Positions 6,624-14,592 of a stretch of DNA of 64,000 nucleotides are shown here, piece by piece. Position 1 is the first letter of the stretch; the number at the start of each line of letters is the position of its first letter. A model generated the notes under the pieces. That model searched no databases and was not told the origin of the DNA. It saw only the letters and a program-made list of their open reading frames with translations. The stretch spans positions 62,001 through 126,000 of the forward strand of contig NZ_QPKI01000006.1 in assembly GCF_003339685.1 (NCBI RefSeq). Direction: 5' to 3'. A program made the translations under genes and the position numbers. The stretch comes from Halomonas sp. DQ26W (lineage in GTDB: Bacteria > Pseudomonadota > Gammaproteobacteria > Pseudomonadales > Halomonadaceae).

Positions 6624-8900
6624 TCAGGAGGCACGGTTTGCCTTCATGGTGTTCTCGCCACCCTCTGACCGGGACAGTTCAAGGGAACCAACCGGTCTCG
6701 CCTCCTGTGTGGCGTCGTCTTGCCATGCCAGGCGAGCGGCATTGCCCATCACACTCAGCGAACTCGCCACCATGGCCAGCACGGCCACGAGTGGGGGAAT
6801 CGCCATGCTCACCGCCAAGCCAAGCGCCAGCGCATTGTAGAGCCCGGAGAGCACCAGGTTCTGGCGCATCACTCGCCGGGTCCGTCGGGCCAGCCGCCAG
6901 GCCGACGCCACGCCCTCGATGCCCGGACGCATCAGCACCACCCCGGCCCCTTCCCGAGCTGCCGAACTGGCCCCCAGCGGGGCCACGCCCACCGTCGCGG
7001 TGGCCAGTCCCAGCACGTCATTGATGCCATCGCCCACGTAGAGCGAGGGCTGGGGCAGAGCCCTGACGAGCCGGGCCTTGGCTTCGGGGCTACGCTCTGG
7101 ATAGCACTCCTCGGGAGCCAGGCCCACGGTTCGAGCCAGGCTCTCGACGGCGCCGCGCCGATCACCGCTGATCAGGGCCAACGCAAGGCCGGCTTCTCGT
7201 AGAGACGCCAGCGTCTTGCCGGTACCGGGCAGCGGTGTTTCTCCCAGCGTGAAGCCACCCAGCCAACGGCCGTCGCAGGCCAGCAGGATCTCGCTGCTCG
7301 ACGCCTCGCCGGCCTGCGGTGCGGCAATGTCCTGCTCCGCCAACCAGCCACGACTACCCAGCAGCAGCTCGCGACCATCGGCAAGCCGGGTGCGGCGTCC
7401 GCGCCCGACAAACTCCTCTGCGAGACTGTTCCCCTTCGCCTCTGCCCCGGCCACGCCTTCGTCGTGCAGATGGCGTCGCAATGCCCTCGCCAGCGGATGC
7501 TGGCTGCCCTGGACTGCCTCTGCCGAGAGCGAGAGCAGCGTTGCCTCGGTGACATCAGGCGCCATGCTGACGCCAAGCACCCTCGGCTCCCCTGGCGTCA
7601 GCGTGCCGGTCTTGTCGAACGCTGCCGCCCGTATACCCGCCAGGCTTTCGAAGATGCTCGGGTCGCGAAATACCACTCCCTGGGCGAGTGCCTGGCCACT
7701 GCCGGCCAGTCCGGCCAGGGGCACCGCCAGGCCCACGGCACAGGGGCAGGCCACGACCAGTACCGACAGCGCCCGCACCAGGGCTTCCTGCCCCGGCACG
7801 CCCGCCAGAATCGCCATGCCCCAGGTGAACAGGGCTAGCCCCACGGCCAGCGGACTCAGCCAGGCGGCAAAGCGGTCGGCCAGGCGCTGGAGCTCGCCCT
7901 TGCGCGCCTGCTGCCACCACATCTGCTCACGCAGCTTGTCCAGTCGGCACTCACCGACGAGGGCGGTGACTTCAAGCACCAGTGAGCCTCCCAGGTTGCG
8001 ACAGCCAGCCGCCACGGCGTCTCCCGGCAGGCAGCGGCGCGGAGCACTCTCGCCGGTGAGCGGAGAAAGATCGAGCAGCGCCTCGCCCTCGCAAAGGACT
8101 CCATCTAGTGGAAGCACCTCGCCCTCGTCCACTCTAAGGCAGTCGCCATGCGCTACCGCCTTCACCGGGCAGTTTCGCCAGCGGCCCCGCTGCTGCCGTC
8201 GCACATCACCGGGAGGCATATGCAGTGCCTGCAGGGCACGCAGGCCGCGATGACGACAGAGGGTCTCGACCAACCGCCCCGCCAGCAGCAACAGGATCAG
8301 CATGACCGCCGTGTCGAAGTAGACCTCTGGCGAGCCACGATAGAGCAGCCACAGAGACACCGCCACGGCCCCCAGAGTGCCCAGCGAGACCAGGGCATCC
8401 ATGCCCGGACGTCGAGCCCGCACGGTGCGCCAGGCGGCACGATAGAACGGCAGTCCGGCATAGGTCACTACCGGCAGGGCAAAGGCGCCCGATACCCAGG
8501 CCAGGACCAGCTCCCGTCCAGCATCAGGCAGCGCACCTGCATAGATCAGCAGCGAAGCGAGCATGGTCCACATGCCGAAGGAAGCGGCGATCAGCAGCCG
8601 CAGGATGAGGTAGCGACTCTCCTGCTCGAGGCGCGCCTCGGCATCGCCGGCCGCCTCCGGGGGGCCGAGGCGATAGCCGATGCGGCGCACCGCGCTGGCC
8701 AGGACGTCCTCGTCGAGTGTCTCGGGTTGGCCACACACAAGCAGGGTAGCGCTGGGATAGTGCAAGCTCGCGGACATGACGCCAGGCAGGCGTGTCAACT
8801 GCGCCTCCACCGCCAGGGCGCAGCTGGTGCACCAGAGCCCCTGCACCGAAAAGAGCGCTTCGTCGATGTCTGGGAATTCACTATGGGTAGATGAGGTCAT
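6624..8900 (-). CDS. Copper-type P1B ATPase
   Basis: Heavy-metal P-type ATPase of 758 residues. An N-terminal metal-binding domain has GLWCTSCA (Cys24, Cys27). The TGES actuator motif is at residues 282-285, the transport motif CPC at 385-387, the phosphorylated Asp429 in DKTGTLT, the HP dipeptide at about 468, and GDGIND near 633. The last helices carry YNALALGLAVS and MVASSLSVMGN, the pattern of Cu+-exporting P1B-1 pumps; cobalt pumps of the P1B-4 type have SPC instead. It resembles CopA and FixI/CcoI, but no cbb3 oxidase genes are nearby. It precedes cobT in the same direction, though a functional link to cobalamin is doubtful. Confidence 0.88.
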   Translation of the reverse strand: MTSSTHSEFPDIDEALFSVQGLWCTSCALAVEAQLTRLPGVMSASLHYPSATLLVCGQPETLDEDVLASAVRRIGYRLGPPEAAGDAEARLEQESRYLILRLLIAASFGMWTMLASLLIYAGALPDAGRELVLAWVSGAFALPVVTYAGLPFYRAAWRTVRARRPGMDALVSLGTLGAVAVSLWLLYRGSPEVYFDTAVMLILLLLAGRLVETLCRHRGLRALQALHMPPGDVRRQQRGRWRNCPVKAVAHGDCLRVDEGEVLPLDGVLCEGEALLDLSPLTGESAPRRCLPGDAVAAGCRNLGGSLVLEVTALVGECRLDKLREQMWWQQARKGELQRLADRFAAWLSPLAVGLALFTWGMAILAGVPGQEALVRALSVLVVACPCAVGLAVPLAGLAGSGQALAQGVVFRDPSIFESLAGIRAAAFDKTGTLTPGEPRVLGVSMAPDVTEATLLSLSAEAVQGSQHPLARALRRHLHDEGVAGAEAKGNSLAEEFVGRGRRTRLADGRELLLGSRGWLAEQDIAAPQAGEASSSEILLACDGRWLGGFTLGETPLPGTGKTLASLREAGLALALISGDRRGAVESLARTVGLAPEECYPERSPEAKARLVRALPQPSLYVGDGINDVLGLATATVGVAPLGASSAAREGAGVVLMRPGIEGVASAWRLARRTRRVMRQNLVLSGLYNALALGLAVSMAIPPLVAVLAMVASSLSVMGNAARLAWQDDATQEARPVGSLELSRSEGGENTMKANRAS

Positions 8901-9009
8901 GCCAACAAGCGTAATGGGCCGCCGTCATTTATCCAGCATTGGCACTTCATAGACTGGCCTATAGGCTGCATATGGATACATGGAATTAAAGTCATTACCA
9001 TGTCGCCAT

Positions 9010-9132
9010 TACCCGCAGCAGACACGCAAGGGGCGCGGCGCCACTCGTCGGCTGCTCGACTTCCTGCTCGAGTGCCGCCATCCGGCGTCGATCGTGACCA
9101 AGAGCGCCCTGATCCTGTGCGATCTCTCATGC
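9010..9132 (+). pseudogene. Decayed fragment of a PA0069-type radical SAM protein
   Basis: In one plus-strand frame this intergenic stretch translates to a segment reading TRRLLDFLLECRHP followed by ASIVTKSALILCDLS, very close to a conserved block of the PA0069/Rv2578c family of radical SAM proteins (TRxLLExLxExRHPVSIVTKSALVLRDLD). There is no in-frame start, no CxxxCxxC cluster and no continuation; the frame stops at 9157. It lies between the ATPase and DUF2797 genes. The match is from memory of the family, so a protein search is needed to confirm it. Confidence 0.62.
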
Positions 9133-9164
9133 AGCCGCATGCGTTCTCCGCCATTTTGATACTT

Positions 9165-10022
9165 TCAACCGACCGCCACCTCGTATCCGGTGAACTTGCG
9201 CAGGTTGATCACGCCACTGTCGAGGATCAGATACTGGCCCTTCAAGCCCAGCAGGGTGCCTGCCACAACGGGGTTCTTGTCGAAGTTGTGGGAAACGATC
9301 TTGCGGGGAAACTCCAGCACCGGGTAGTCGAAATTGACCGGCTGTTGATCGAGGACACGGATGGTATCGGCGCCGAAGCGCTCGTGCAGGTTGGCCAGCC
9401 CCCCTTCCAGGCGCGCCAGCAGCCGATCCCGCTCGACGCAAAGATCCAGCGACTCGACCTCGCCCTTGAGCATAGCACGCCAGTTGGTGCGATCGGCCAC
9501 CTCCTCCTTGAACAACATCTCGACGAAGCCCGACTGCTGACGCGTATCGACCTGCAATACCGGCAGGGCCTGGATCGCTCCCTGGTCCAGCCAGCGGGTC
9601 GGCACCTGGGTGCCGCGGGTGATGCCGACCTTGAGGCCGGAGGAGTTGGCCAGGTAGACCACATGGGGCTGGAAGCAGTGGCGCTCCCCCCACTCGGGCT
9701 CGCGGCAGGTGCCGGCGAAATAATGACAGGTCTCCGGCTTCATGATGCAGGTATCGCACTGGGCCAGCTTCTTGAAGCAGGGATAGCAGTGGCCCTGGGC
9801 AAAGCTCTTCTTGGTCGCACGACCGCAGTGGGTGCAAGCGATGGCGCCCGTCCACGTCAGACGCAGCGATTGGCCCAGGCGGGCATTCAGGTCGAGACGC
9901 TGCTCGCCGGCGCGCAGGGTATAGCGTACCGGCTCACCCTGTTCACCGGGGACGATAGCCATCTTGCTCAGGCAGCCCTGAATGACGGCGGGATTGATTT
10001 CTGTCTTTTCAATAATTTTCAT
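9165..10022 (-). CDS. DUF2797 protein with Cys cluster
   Basis: A 285-residue conserved protein of unknown function found in Pseudomonas and relatives. Residues about 50-100 hold a probable zinc-ribbon array: CTHCG, CYPCF, CDTC, then two more Cys. After it comes HVVYLANSSGLKVGITR and WLDQGA, which to the eye resembles a GIY-YIG-type strand pair; this is inference only. The C-terminus GLKGQYLILDSGVINLRKFTG is strongly typical of DUF2797. The frame is open to 10082, but the ATG at 10022 fits relatives best; no good ribosome site precedes either. Confidence 0.82.
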   Translation of the reverse strand: MKIIEKTEINPAVIQGCLSKMAIVPGEQGEPVRYTLRAGEQRLDLNARLGQSLRLTWTGAIACTHCGRATKKSFAQGHCYPCFKKLAQCDTCIMKPETCHYFAGTCREPEWGERHCFQPHVVYLANSSGLKVGITRGTQVPTRWLDQGAIQALPVLQVDTRQQSGFVEMLFKEEVADRTNWRAMLKGEVESLDLCVERDRLLARLEGGLANLHERFGADTIRVLDQQPVNFDYPVLEFPRKIVSHNFDKNPVVAGTLLGLKGQYLILDSGVINLRKFTGYEVAVG

Positions 10023-10115
10023 AGGAAGTGCGGCATAGATTGGCGAGCGGGATGAAGAGCAAGGCGCACGCAGCGCAGACACCGGAGCCTATGCGTTACT
10101 AGGTGAGGATGTCGA

Positions 10116-10167
10116 GCAGCGCGCAACGAAGCGATTCGCACGCGCAGCCATGTATGCCGTATTTCCT
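10116..10167. repeat. 52-bp dispersed repeat, copy A
   Basis: About 42 of 52 positions match a second copy at 10494-10545 by eye. Both copies share the cores CGCAACG and GCAGCCAT and end in TTTCCT. This copy abuts the stop codon of the YeaC-like gene and lies in the short gap before DUF2797. Confidence 0.6.
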
Positions 10168-10451
10168 CAGTCACGGGTGGCATCCCGGGCTAAGCCAGCC
10201 AGCTCCGGCGGCACATCGGCACCGGAGCTGGCGCTACCGCAGGTGCGCTGCTCCAGATAGCCGACCCGCTCTGCCTCAGGCACGTTGTTTTCCACCTCGT
10301 AGCGCATCACTGCCTCGAGGCAGAGTTCGGTCTGTTCAGGGGTTAACATCCGACCATCCGGCCATTTACGCAGGGCCACCGCCTGCTTGAGGCTATCGTA
10401 AATGACCGGGGTCATCTGCTGGATCATGCGATCGAAGGTCATATCGCTCAT
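10167..10451 (-). CDS. YeaC-like DUF1315 protein
   Basis: A 94-residue small soluble protein of the DUF1315 family (E. coli YeaC), function unknown. It has the family pattern MTPVIYDSLKQAVALRKWPDG, then LTPEQTELCLEAVMRYE and a variable tail. It lies between two copies of a short repeat and between the rhomboid and DUF2797 genes, all on the minus strand. Confidence 0.8.
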   Translation of the reverse strand: MSDMTFDRMIQQMTPVIYDSLKQAVALRKWPDGRMLTPEQTELCLEAVMRYEVENNVPEAERVGYLEQRTCGSASSGADVPPELAGLARDATRD

Positions 10452-10470
10452 GGAAAACTCTCAGGTTAGG

Positions 10471-10546
10471 GGAAACGCTGAATAAATCGGTAAGCAGCAC
10501 GCAACGCAGGGATTCGCCCGTGCAGCCATTTAGACAGTGTTTCCTA
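10471..10546. repeat. Repeat copy B with inverted termini, ending at the rhomboid stop codon
   Basis: A 76-bp stretch bounded by GGAAACGCTG (10471-10480) and its near-complement CAGTGTTTCC (10535-10544). Its right 52 bp match copy A at 10116. The rhomboid stop codon TAG (10546-10544 on the minus strand) is formed by the first bases of the element. Looks like a short REP- or MITE-type sequence. Confidence 0.6.
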
Positions 10547-11392
10547 GCGGCGGGCACGGCTGGAATAATACCACCCCAAGGCGAGGCCCACGACCAGTCC
10601 GCCAAGGTGCGCCTCGTTGGCCACATTGCCGAAGCCTACGGCAGCAGCAGCGTCGGTCATGGTGAAAACCATCCAGCCCAGCATGAAGACCACCAGCATC
10701 TGTGGCACGAAGAAGCCACTTTGTGGCGCACGCCGGGACATCAGCCAGACATAGCCCAGCAAGGCAAAGTCCACCCCGGACATGCCGCCGAACAGCACGG
10801 TGCCGGTGGCGTACTGGGCCAAGTTGGCGCCGATCCCGGCCATCAGCAGGATCAGCAGCATACGCCAAGATCCCTGCAGGGCCTCGACCTGCCGGCCGAA
10901 ATACCACAGCCAGAGCATGTTGAAGATCAGGTGCATCCAGCCGAAATGCAAGAAGGCAGGAGACAGCAGCCGCCATATCTGCCCCGTGGCCATCGCATCA
11001 CCCAGGCTACCGAACATGACGCTACCGTTGACGATGCCGACGGGTACGATGGTTAGCGAGGCCACCACGATATCGCCCATCATAGCCATCAGGGCGAATA
11101 CCAGCAGGGAGAGGGCCAGTGCCGTGGCCGTGACCGGCGCCTGCCGAAAAGGGACTGCCAGCGAGGTGCCCCCCGTAGCCGCTCGACGCCGTTCGGTCAT
11201 GAGCTGTTCGCCCCGCTGCCAGCTCGACAACAGCTGCATCATGGCATCATGCTGGTCGAGGTTGGCCAGCCACAGCACCTGCCCCTCCTCCTCTGCGGTG
11301 AAGCGGTGACCGATCCGGTGGGCCCAAAGCGCTCGGCGCAGCTCTCCGATCTCGGCATCATGGGGAAACAGCATGATGCGGTACATGAACAC
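10544..11392 (-). CDS. Rhomboid-family intramembrane serine protease (GlpG type)
   Basis: A 282-residue GlpG-like rhomboid. It has a soluble N-terminal domain of about 90 residues, then six hydrophobic helices. The catalytic Ser205 sits in GGMSGVDF and the partner His262 in NEAHLGG. His154 and Asn158 (HLIFN) form the oxyanion side. These are all the residues needed for intramembrane cleavage. The N-terminal MYRIMLFPHD... segment resembles the cytosolic domain of GlpG. It stands alone, with repeats downstream. Confidence 0.92.
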   Translation of the reverse strand: MFMYRIMLFPHDAEIGELRRALWAHRIGHRFTAEEEGQVLWLANLDQHDAMMQLLSSWQRGEQLMTERRRAATGGTSLAVPFRQAPVTATALALSLLVFALMAMMGDIVVASLTIVPVGIVNGSVMFGSLGDAMATGQIWRLLSPAFLHFGWMHLIFNMLWLWYFGRQVEALQGSWRMLLILLMAGIGANLAQYATGTVLFGGMSGVDFALLGYVWLMSRRAPQSGFFVPQMLVVFMLGWMVFTMTDAAAAVGFGNVANEAHLGGLVVGLALGWYYSSRARR

Positions 11393-11504
11393 TCCCTGAA
11401 TTCATTACGGGTTCAATTCTGCGTTGCAAAGGCGAGCGCCACAATGGCTTGAGCAGGAAAATAGGGTTTGCACGAGGGTTTGCACGAGTGCGGCGTACCG
11501 ACGC

Positions 11505-11536
11505 AAATAAAAAATCCGGCGGAGGGGGCCGCCGGA
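11505..11536 (-). terminator. Intrinsic terminator after the metallophosphoesterase gene
   Basis: On the minus strand TCCGGCGG and CCGCCGGA form an 8-bp stem with a 6-nt loop, followed by TTTTTTATTT. It lies about 130 nt after the stop of the metallophosphoesterase gene and would end the nadK-metallophosphoesterase transcript. Confidence 0.85.
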
Positions 11537-11667
11537 TAAGAGCAAGGGATCATTCAAGGGAACACTTACTCTGATGAGCTTTGCAGCGGGAAGTTCATGG
11601 CCGATAGAAAAAATATTGTTATTCTTTGTAATGGTAATGGCATTGCCAACCTCCTGCGCGGCACCGC

Positions 11668-12672
11668 TCAATCGAAATCGATTTCCCACGGCCTGGGCCT
11701 AGCCGCCTCCTCCTGGGGCACCCGAACCCAGACGAAGTGATTAGCATCCAACCTCTGCTCGCCGCTCCAGCGATAGGCCACGAGGCGCCCGAACTTCACC
11801 GCGCTGTAGTCGAGACAGGCGATGTTGGCCGTCGGCAGCGCTGGCACACCCTCGCACCAGTAGTGGCCAATGAACAGCGGCGGCTGATCAAGTCCATAAT
11901 GCGGCAGACGAGCAAACTCGTCCGTGCTGAGCTCACGCGCCTCGAGGTCCCCCGGCAGGTTGTCGGGCTGGAAGATCACATCGCCCCAGTTTCGCGGCTC
12001 CCGCGCCCAGAAATGGGCCCGGAAACTACGCCGGGTAAAACCATCGCCGGAGTGGATCTCCACGCCTTCAGGCAAAGGCAGGTGTACACCGCGAGTCAGA
12101 CGATCGAGCACTCGACAGGCGAGAGTGTCCGCGGACACAGACTGCTGCAGGAACGTCTCGTCGATGATGCCGCCAGGGCACTCCCGCTCGAGCGCATCGA
12201 TCAGGGGCTGGTCCCAGCAGGCATGTACCACCCGAAAATCGCCGAAGTCCAGATAGAGAGGGATCTCCATGAACCAGGCCAGCGTCTCGTCCCACTCCGC
12301 CGGATGGTCGCGATACTGGTCCAGGGTCTCCTTGATGATGCGATTGTGTCGCGGCGAATGCTCACGCAGCCACTCCCGGCCCAGACCCCGGGGCGCACGA
12401 TGGCAGTAGGCCAGCGCATTGTATTCATGGTTGCCCATGACGATATGCGCCTCGCCGTCCTCAACCATGCGCCGGGCAATGTTCACCGCCAGGCGGATAC
12501 GGGGGCCTCGGTCGATCAGGTCACCCAGGAAGATCACTCGGCGGCGCGGGTGGCGATAGACACCGCCACGTTGATGGTAGCCGAGCTTCTCCAGCAAGGC
12601 GCCCAGGGTAGCGCCGCAGCCGTGTACGTCACCGATGAGATCGTAGCCTTCGATTGCTGCCTGTCTTGTCAC
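11668..12672 (-). CDS. Calcineurin-like metallophosphoesterase
   Basis: A 334-residue phosphoesterase of the diadenosine-tetraphosphatase/PrpA-like group. Metal-binding motifs in order: IGDVHGC near residue 14, FLGDLIDRGPR near 50, and VMGNHEYN near 80, with further His residues (VVHACWD, FIGHYW) downstream. The substrate cannot be read from sequence; a dinucleotide polyphosphate or phosphoprotein are both possible. It starts right after the nadK stop, so the two are probably co-transcribed. Confidence 0.85.
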   Translation of the reverse strand: MTRQAAIEGYDLIGDVHGCGATLGALLEKLGYHQRGGVYRHPRRRVIFLGDLIDRGPRIRLAVNIARRMVEDGEAHIVMGNHEYNALAYCHRAPRGLGREWLREHSPRHNRIIKETLDQYRDHPAEWDETLAWFMEIPLYLDFGDFRVVHACWDQPLIDALERECPGGIIDETFLQQSVSADTLACRVLDRLTRGVHLPLPEGVEIHSGDGFTRRSFRAHFWAREPRNWGDVIFQPDNLPGDLEARELSTDEFARLPHYGLDQPPLFIGHYWCEGVPALPTANIACLDYSAVKFGRLVAYRWSGEQRLDANHFVWVRVPQEEAARPRPWEIDFD

Positions 12673-12673
12673 G

Positions 12674-13555
12674 TCAGTCCCCCAGCCGGTTGCTCCAGCC
12701 CAGCTTGCTGCGCAGGACCTCGTAGAAATTGTGGCCCGGGGGATGCACCAGTTGAACCCGCTGCGGCTTGCGCTTCACGACCAGCACATCGTCGGGCTTG
12801 GCCACGGCACGCGTTTGGCCATCGCAGCTGATATGCGGGTAGGTCTGGTTGGTCTCGCCGATATGCACGCGGATTTCGCTGGCCGCGTCGATCACGATGG
12901 GCCGGCTGGAGAGGGTATGGGGAAACATCGGCACCAATTCGATGACTTCCAGCTTGGGATGCATGATGGAGCCGCCCCCTGAGAGGGCATAAGCGGTGGA
13001 CCCGGTCGGCGTAGCGATGATCAGGCCATCGCTGCGCTGGCTGTAGACGAACTGGTCGTCGATGAACAGCTCGAACTCGATCATCCGCACCGCCTTGCCC
13101 GGGTGCAGCACGACCTCGTTGAGGGCATCGCCGCTGCCGACCTGTGTTCCATCCCGGTAGAGTTCGACATCGAGCAGGAATCGCTCCTCGACCTCGTACT
13201 GCCCAGCCAGCACCTGGCCAACACGCTCCTCGAGCTCGTCCGGTGAAATATCGGTGAGAAACCCCAGGCGACCACGATTGACGCCCAGCACCAGGGTGCC
13301 GCTGTGACAGAGCGTGCGAGCCGCACCCAGCAGACTGCCGTCCCCACCCACCACGATAATCAGATCGCAGAGCTCACCGAGGGTGCGGCGACTGGCTTCC
13401 GGATGCCCATGGCCGATCAGCACGGTAGCGGTGCGATCCTCGATGATCACGTGGTAGTCCCGCTCATCAAGAAAATGCATCAAGCGATTGAGCGTGTCGA
13501 CCACCTTGGCACTGCCCAGGCGACCGATCAGACCGATGTTCTTGAAGGTTTGCAT
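12674..13555 (-). CDS. nadK: NAD kinase
   Basis: Phosphorylates NAD to NADP. From the ATG at 13555 the protein is 293 residues, close to the E. coli enzyme (292). It carries IGLIGRLGS at the N-terminus, the catalytic GGDGS at residues 70-74, GVNRGRLGFLTDI, ALNEVVLH and the glycine-rich ATPTGSTAYALSGGG. The open frame continues upstream to 13873, but that extension shows no homology and overlaps the next gene, so it was excluded. Confidence 0.95.
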   Translation of the reverse strand: MQTFKNIGLIGRLGSAKVVDTLNRLMHFLDERDYHVIIEDRTATVLIGHGHPEASRRTLGELCDLIIVVGGDGSLLGAARTLCHSGTLVLGVNRGRLGFLTDISPDELEERVGQVLAGQYEVEERFLLDVELYRDGTQVGSGDALNEVVLHPGKAVRMIEFELFIDDQFVYSQRSDGLIIATPTGSTAYALSGGGSIMHPKLEVIELVPMFPHTLSSRPIVIDAASEIRVHIGETNQTYPHISCDGQTRAVAKPDDVLVVKRKPQRVQLVHPPGHNFYEVLRSKLGWSNRLGD

Positions 13556-13614
13556 GCCCTGGCCTCTCGGATCACGGCCGGCCATTATGGAGGCTGGCAG
13601 CAGGCCGGGCAAAC

Positions 13615-14496
13615 TCAAGCCGTAACAGCCGCCCGGCGGCGCAGCCACCACTCGTTGAGAAACAACGAGCCGATGATAATGGCTCCGCCGACGGCCAGGC
13701 GCGGCAAGTCGGCCTCGCGGTTCCAGATCAACAGGTTGACCAGCAGCCCCGCGGGGATCAAAGCATTGTTCATGATCGCCAGGGCACCGGCATCCACGCG
13801 GGTCGCCCCCAGGTTCCACAGGAAGTAACCAATGCCGGAAGCCACCAGGCCCAGCCAGGCGAGCACGCCCCACTGCAGGCTAGTGGTGGGCATGGCTGCG
13901 GTATTGCCCAGCAGGGCAAAGGCTGGCAGTGCAACCAGTAGCGCACCGAGATAAAACCAGGCAAAGACACTATGACGTGGCAGCGATGACGGCAGGGTTG
14001 CCGAAAGACGGCGATAACCCACCTGACCCAGGGCGAAACAGAGATTGGCGCCCTGCACCACCAGGAACCCGAGCCAGAAACCGCTATCGAGCCCCTGGTA
14101 GCGGATCACCGCCGCCCCCAGCACGGCAAGGGCCGCCGTGAGCAGGTAGAAAGGTGTGAAGCGGCCGAACAGCGCATCGTCGAGTAGCGTGACGTAAAGA
14201 GGCGTGAAGATGGTGAAGAGCAAGACTTCCGGAACCGACAGCAGCAGGAATGACTGATAGAAGAAGATATACATCACGCCGAGCTGAACCGCGCCCAGCG
14301 CCATGAGTGTCAGTCGCTGGCGTCCGCGAAGCAGCGATGGCCTCAGGAACGGCAAAAATACCACCGCCGCCAGGACAACTCGTACAAGCACGGCAAAATA
14401 GCTGTCCACCTGACCGGCCAGGTAGACACCAATCAATGAGAATGAGAAAGCCCATAGTGCAGTGACGCCAATCAGATAGCCCACGGTAAACTCCAT
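13615..14496 (-). CDS. EamA/DMT-family transporter
   Basis: A 293-residue protein with about ten hydrophobic helices arranged as two EamA repeats. The second repeat is marked by GLVASGIGYFLWNLGATRVDAG and ALIPAGLLVNLLIW. It probably exports an amino acid, amine or other small metabolite; the substrate is unknown. A convincing promoter lies directly upstream. Confidence 0.85.
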   Translation of the reverse strand: MEFTVGYLIGVTALWAFSFSLIGVYLAGQVDSYFAVLVRVVLAAVVFLPFLRPSLLRGRQRLTLMALGAVQLGVMYIFFYQSFLLLSVPEVLLFTIFTPLYVTLLDDALFGRFTPFYLLTAALAVLGAAVIRYQGLDSGFWLGFLVVQGANLCFALGQVGYRRLSATLPSSLPRHSVFAWFYLGALLVALPAFALLGNTAAMPTTSLQWGVLAWLGLVASGIGYFLWNLGATRVDAGALAIMNNALIPAGLLVNLLIWNREADLPRLAVGGAIIIGSLFLNEWWLRRRAAVTA

Positions 14497-14517
14497 TGAG
14501 CGTGAAAGTTGACAGCA

Positions 14518-14545
14518 ATTATACGCACAACCAGACCCACTTCAA
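14518..14545 (-). promoter_or_regulatory. Sigma70 promoter of the EamA transporter gene
   Basis: On the minus strand TTGAAG (14540-14545) and a perfect TATAAT (14518-14523) are separated by 16 nt. The ATG of the transporter gene follows 22 nt later, which leaves a very short leader. Confidence 0.7.
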
Positions 14546-14592
14546 TTCTCCTGTCGCCGTTCTCCTTGGCCTGGCTGAGCCACCCGAGGCCA

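Noticed and set aside
9000..10055. 351-codon plus-strand frame opposite DUF2797
   Set aside because: Antisense shadow of a conserved gene, with no ribosome site or domain.
11405..11689. 94-codon minus-strand frame in the spacer after the metallophosphoesterase
   Set aside because: Includes the intrinsic terminator and overlaps the neighbouring gene end.
12674..13873. Open frame making NAD kinase 399 residues long
   Set aside because: The first 106 codons show no homology and overlap the EamA gene; the ATG at 13555 gives the normal 293-residue enzyme.
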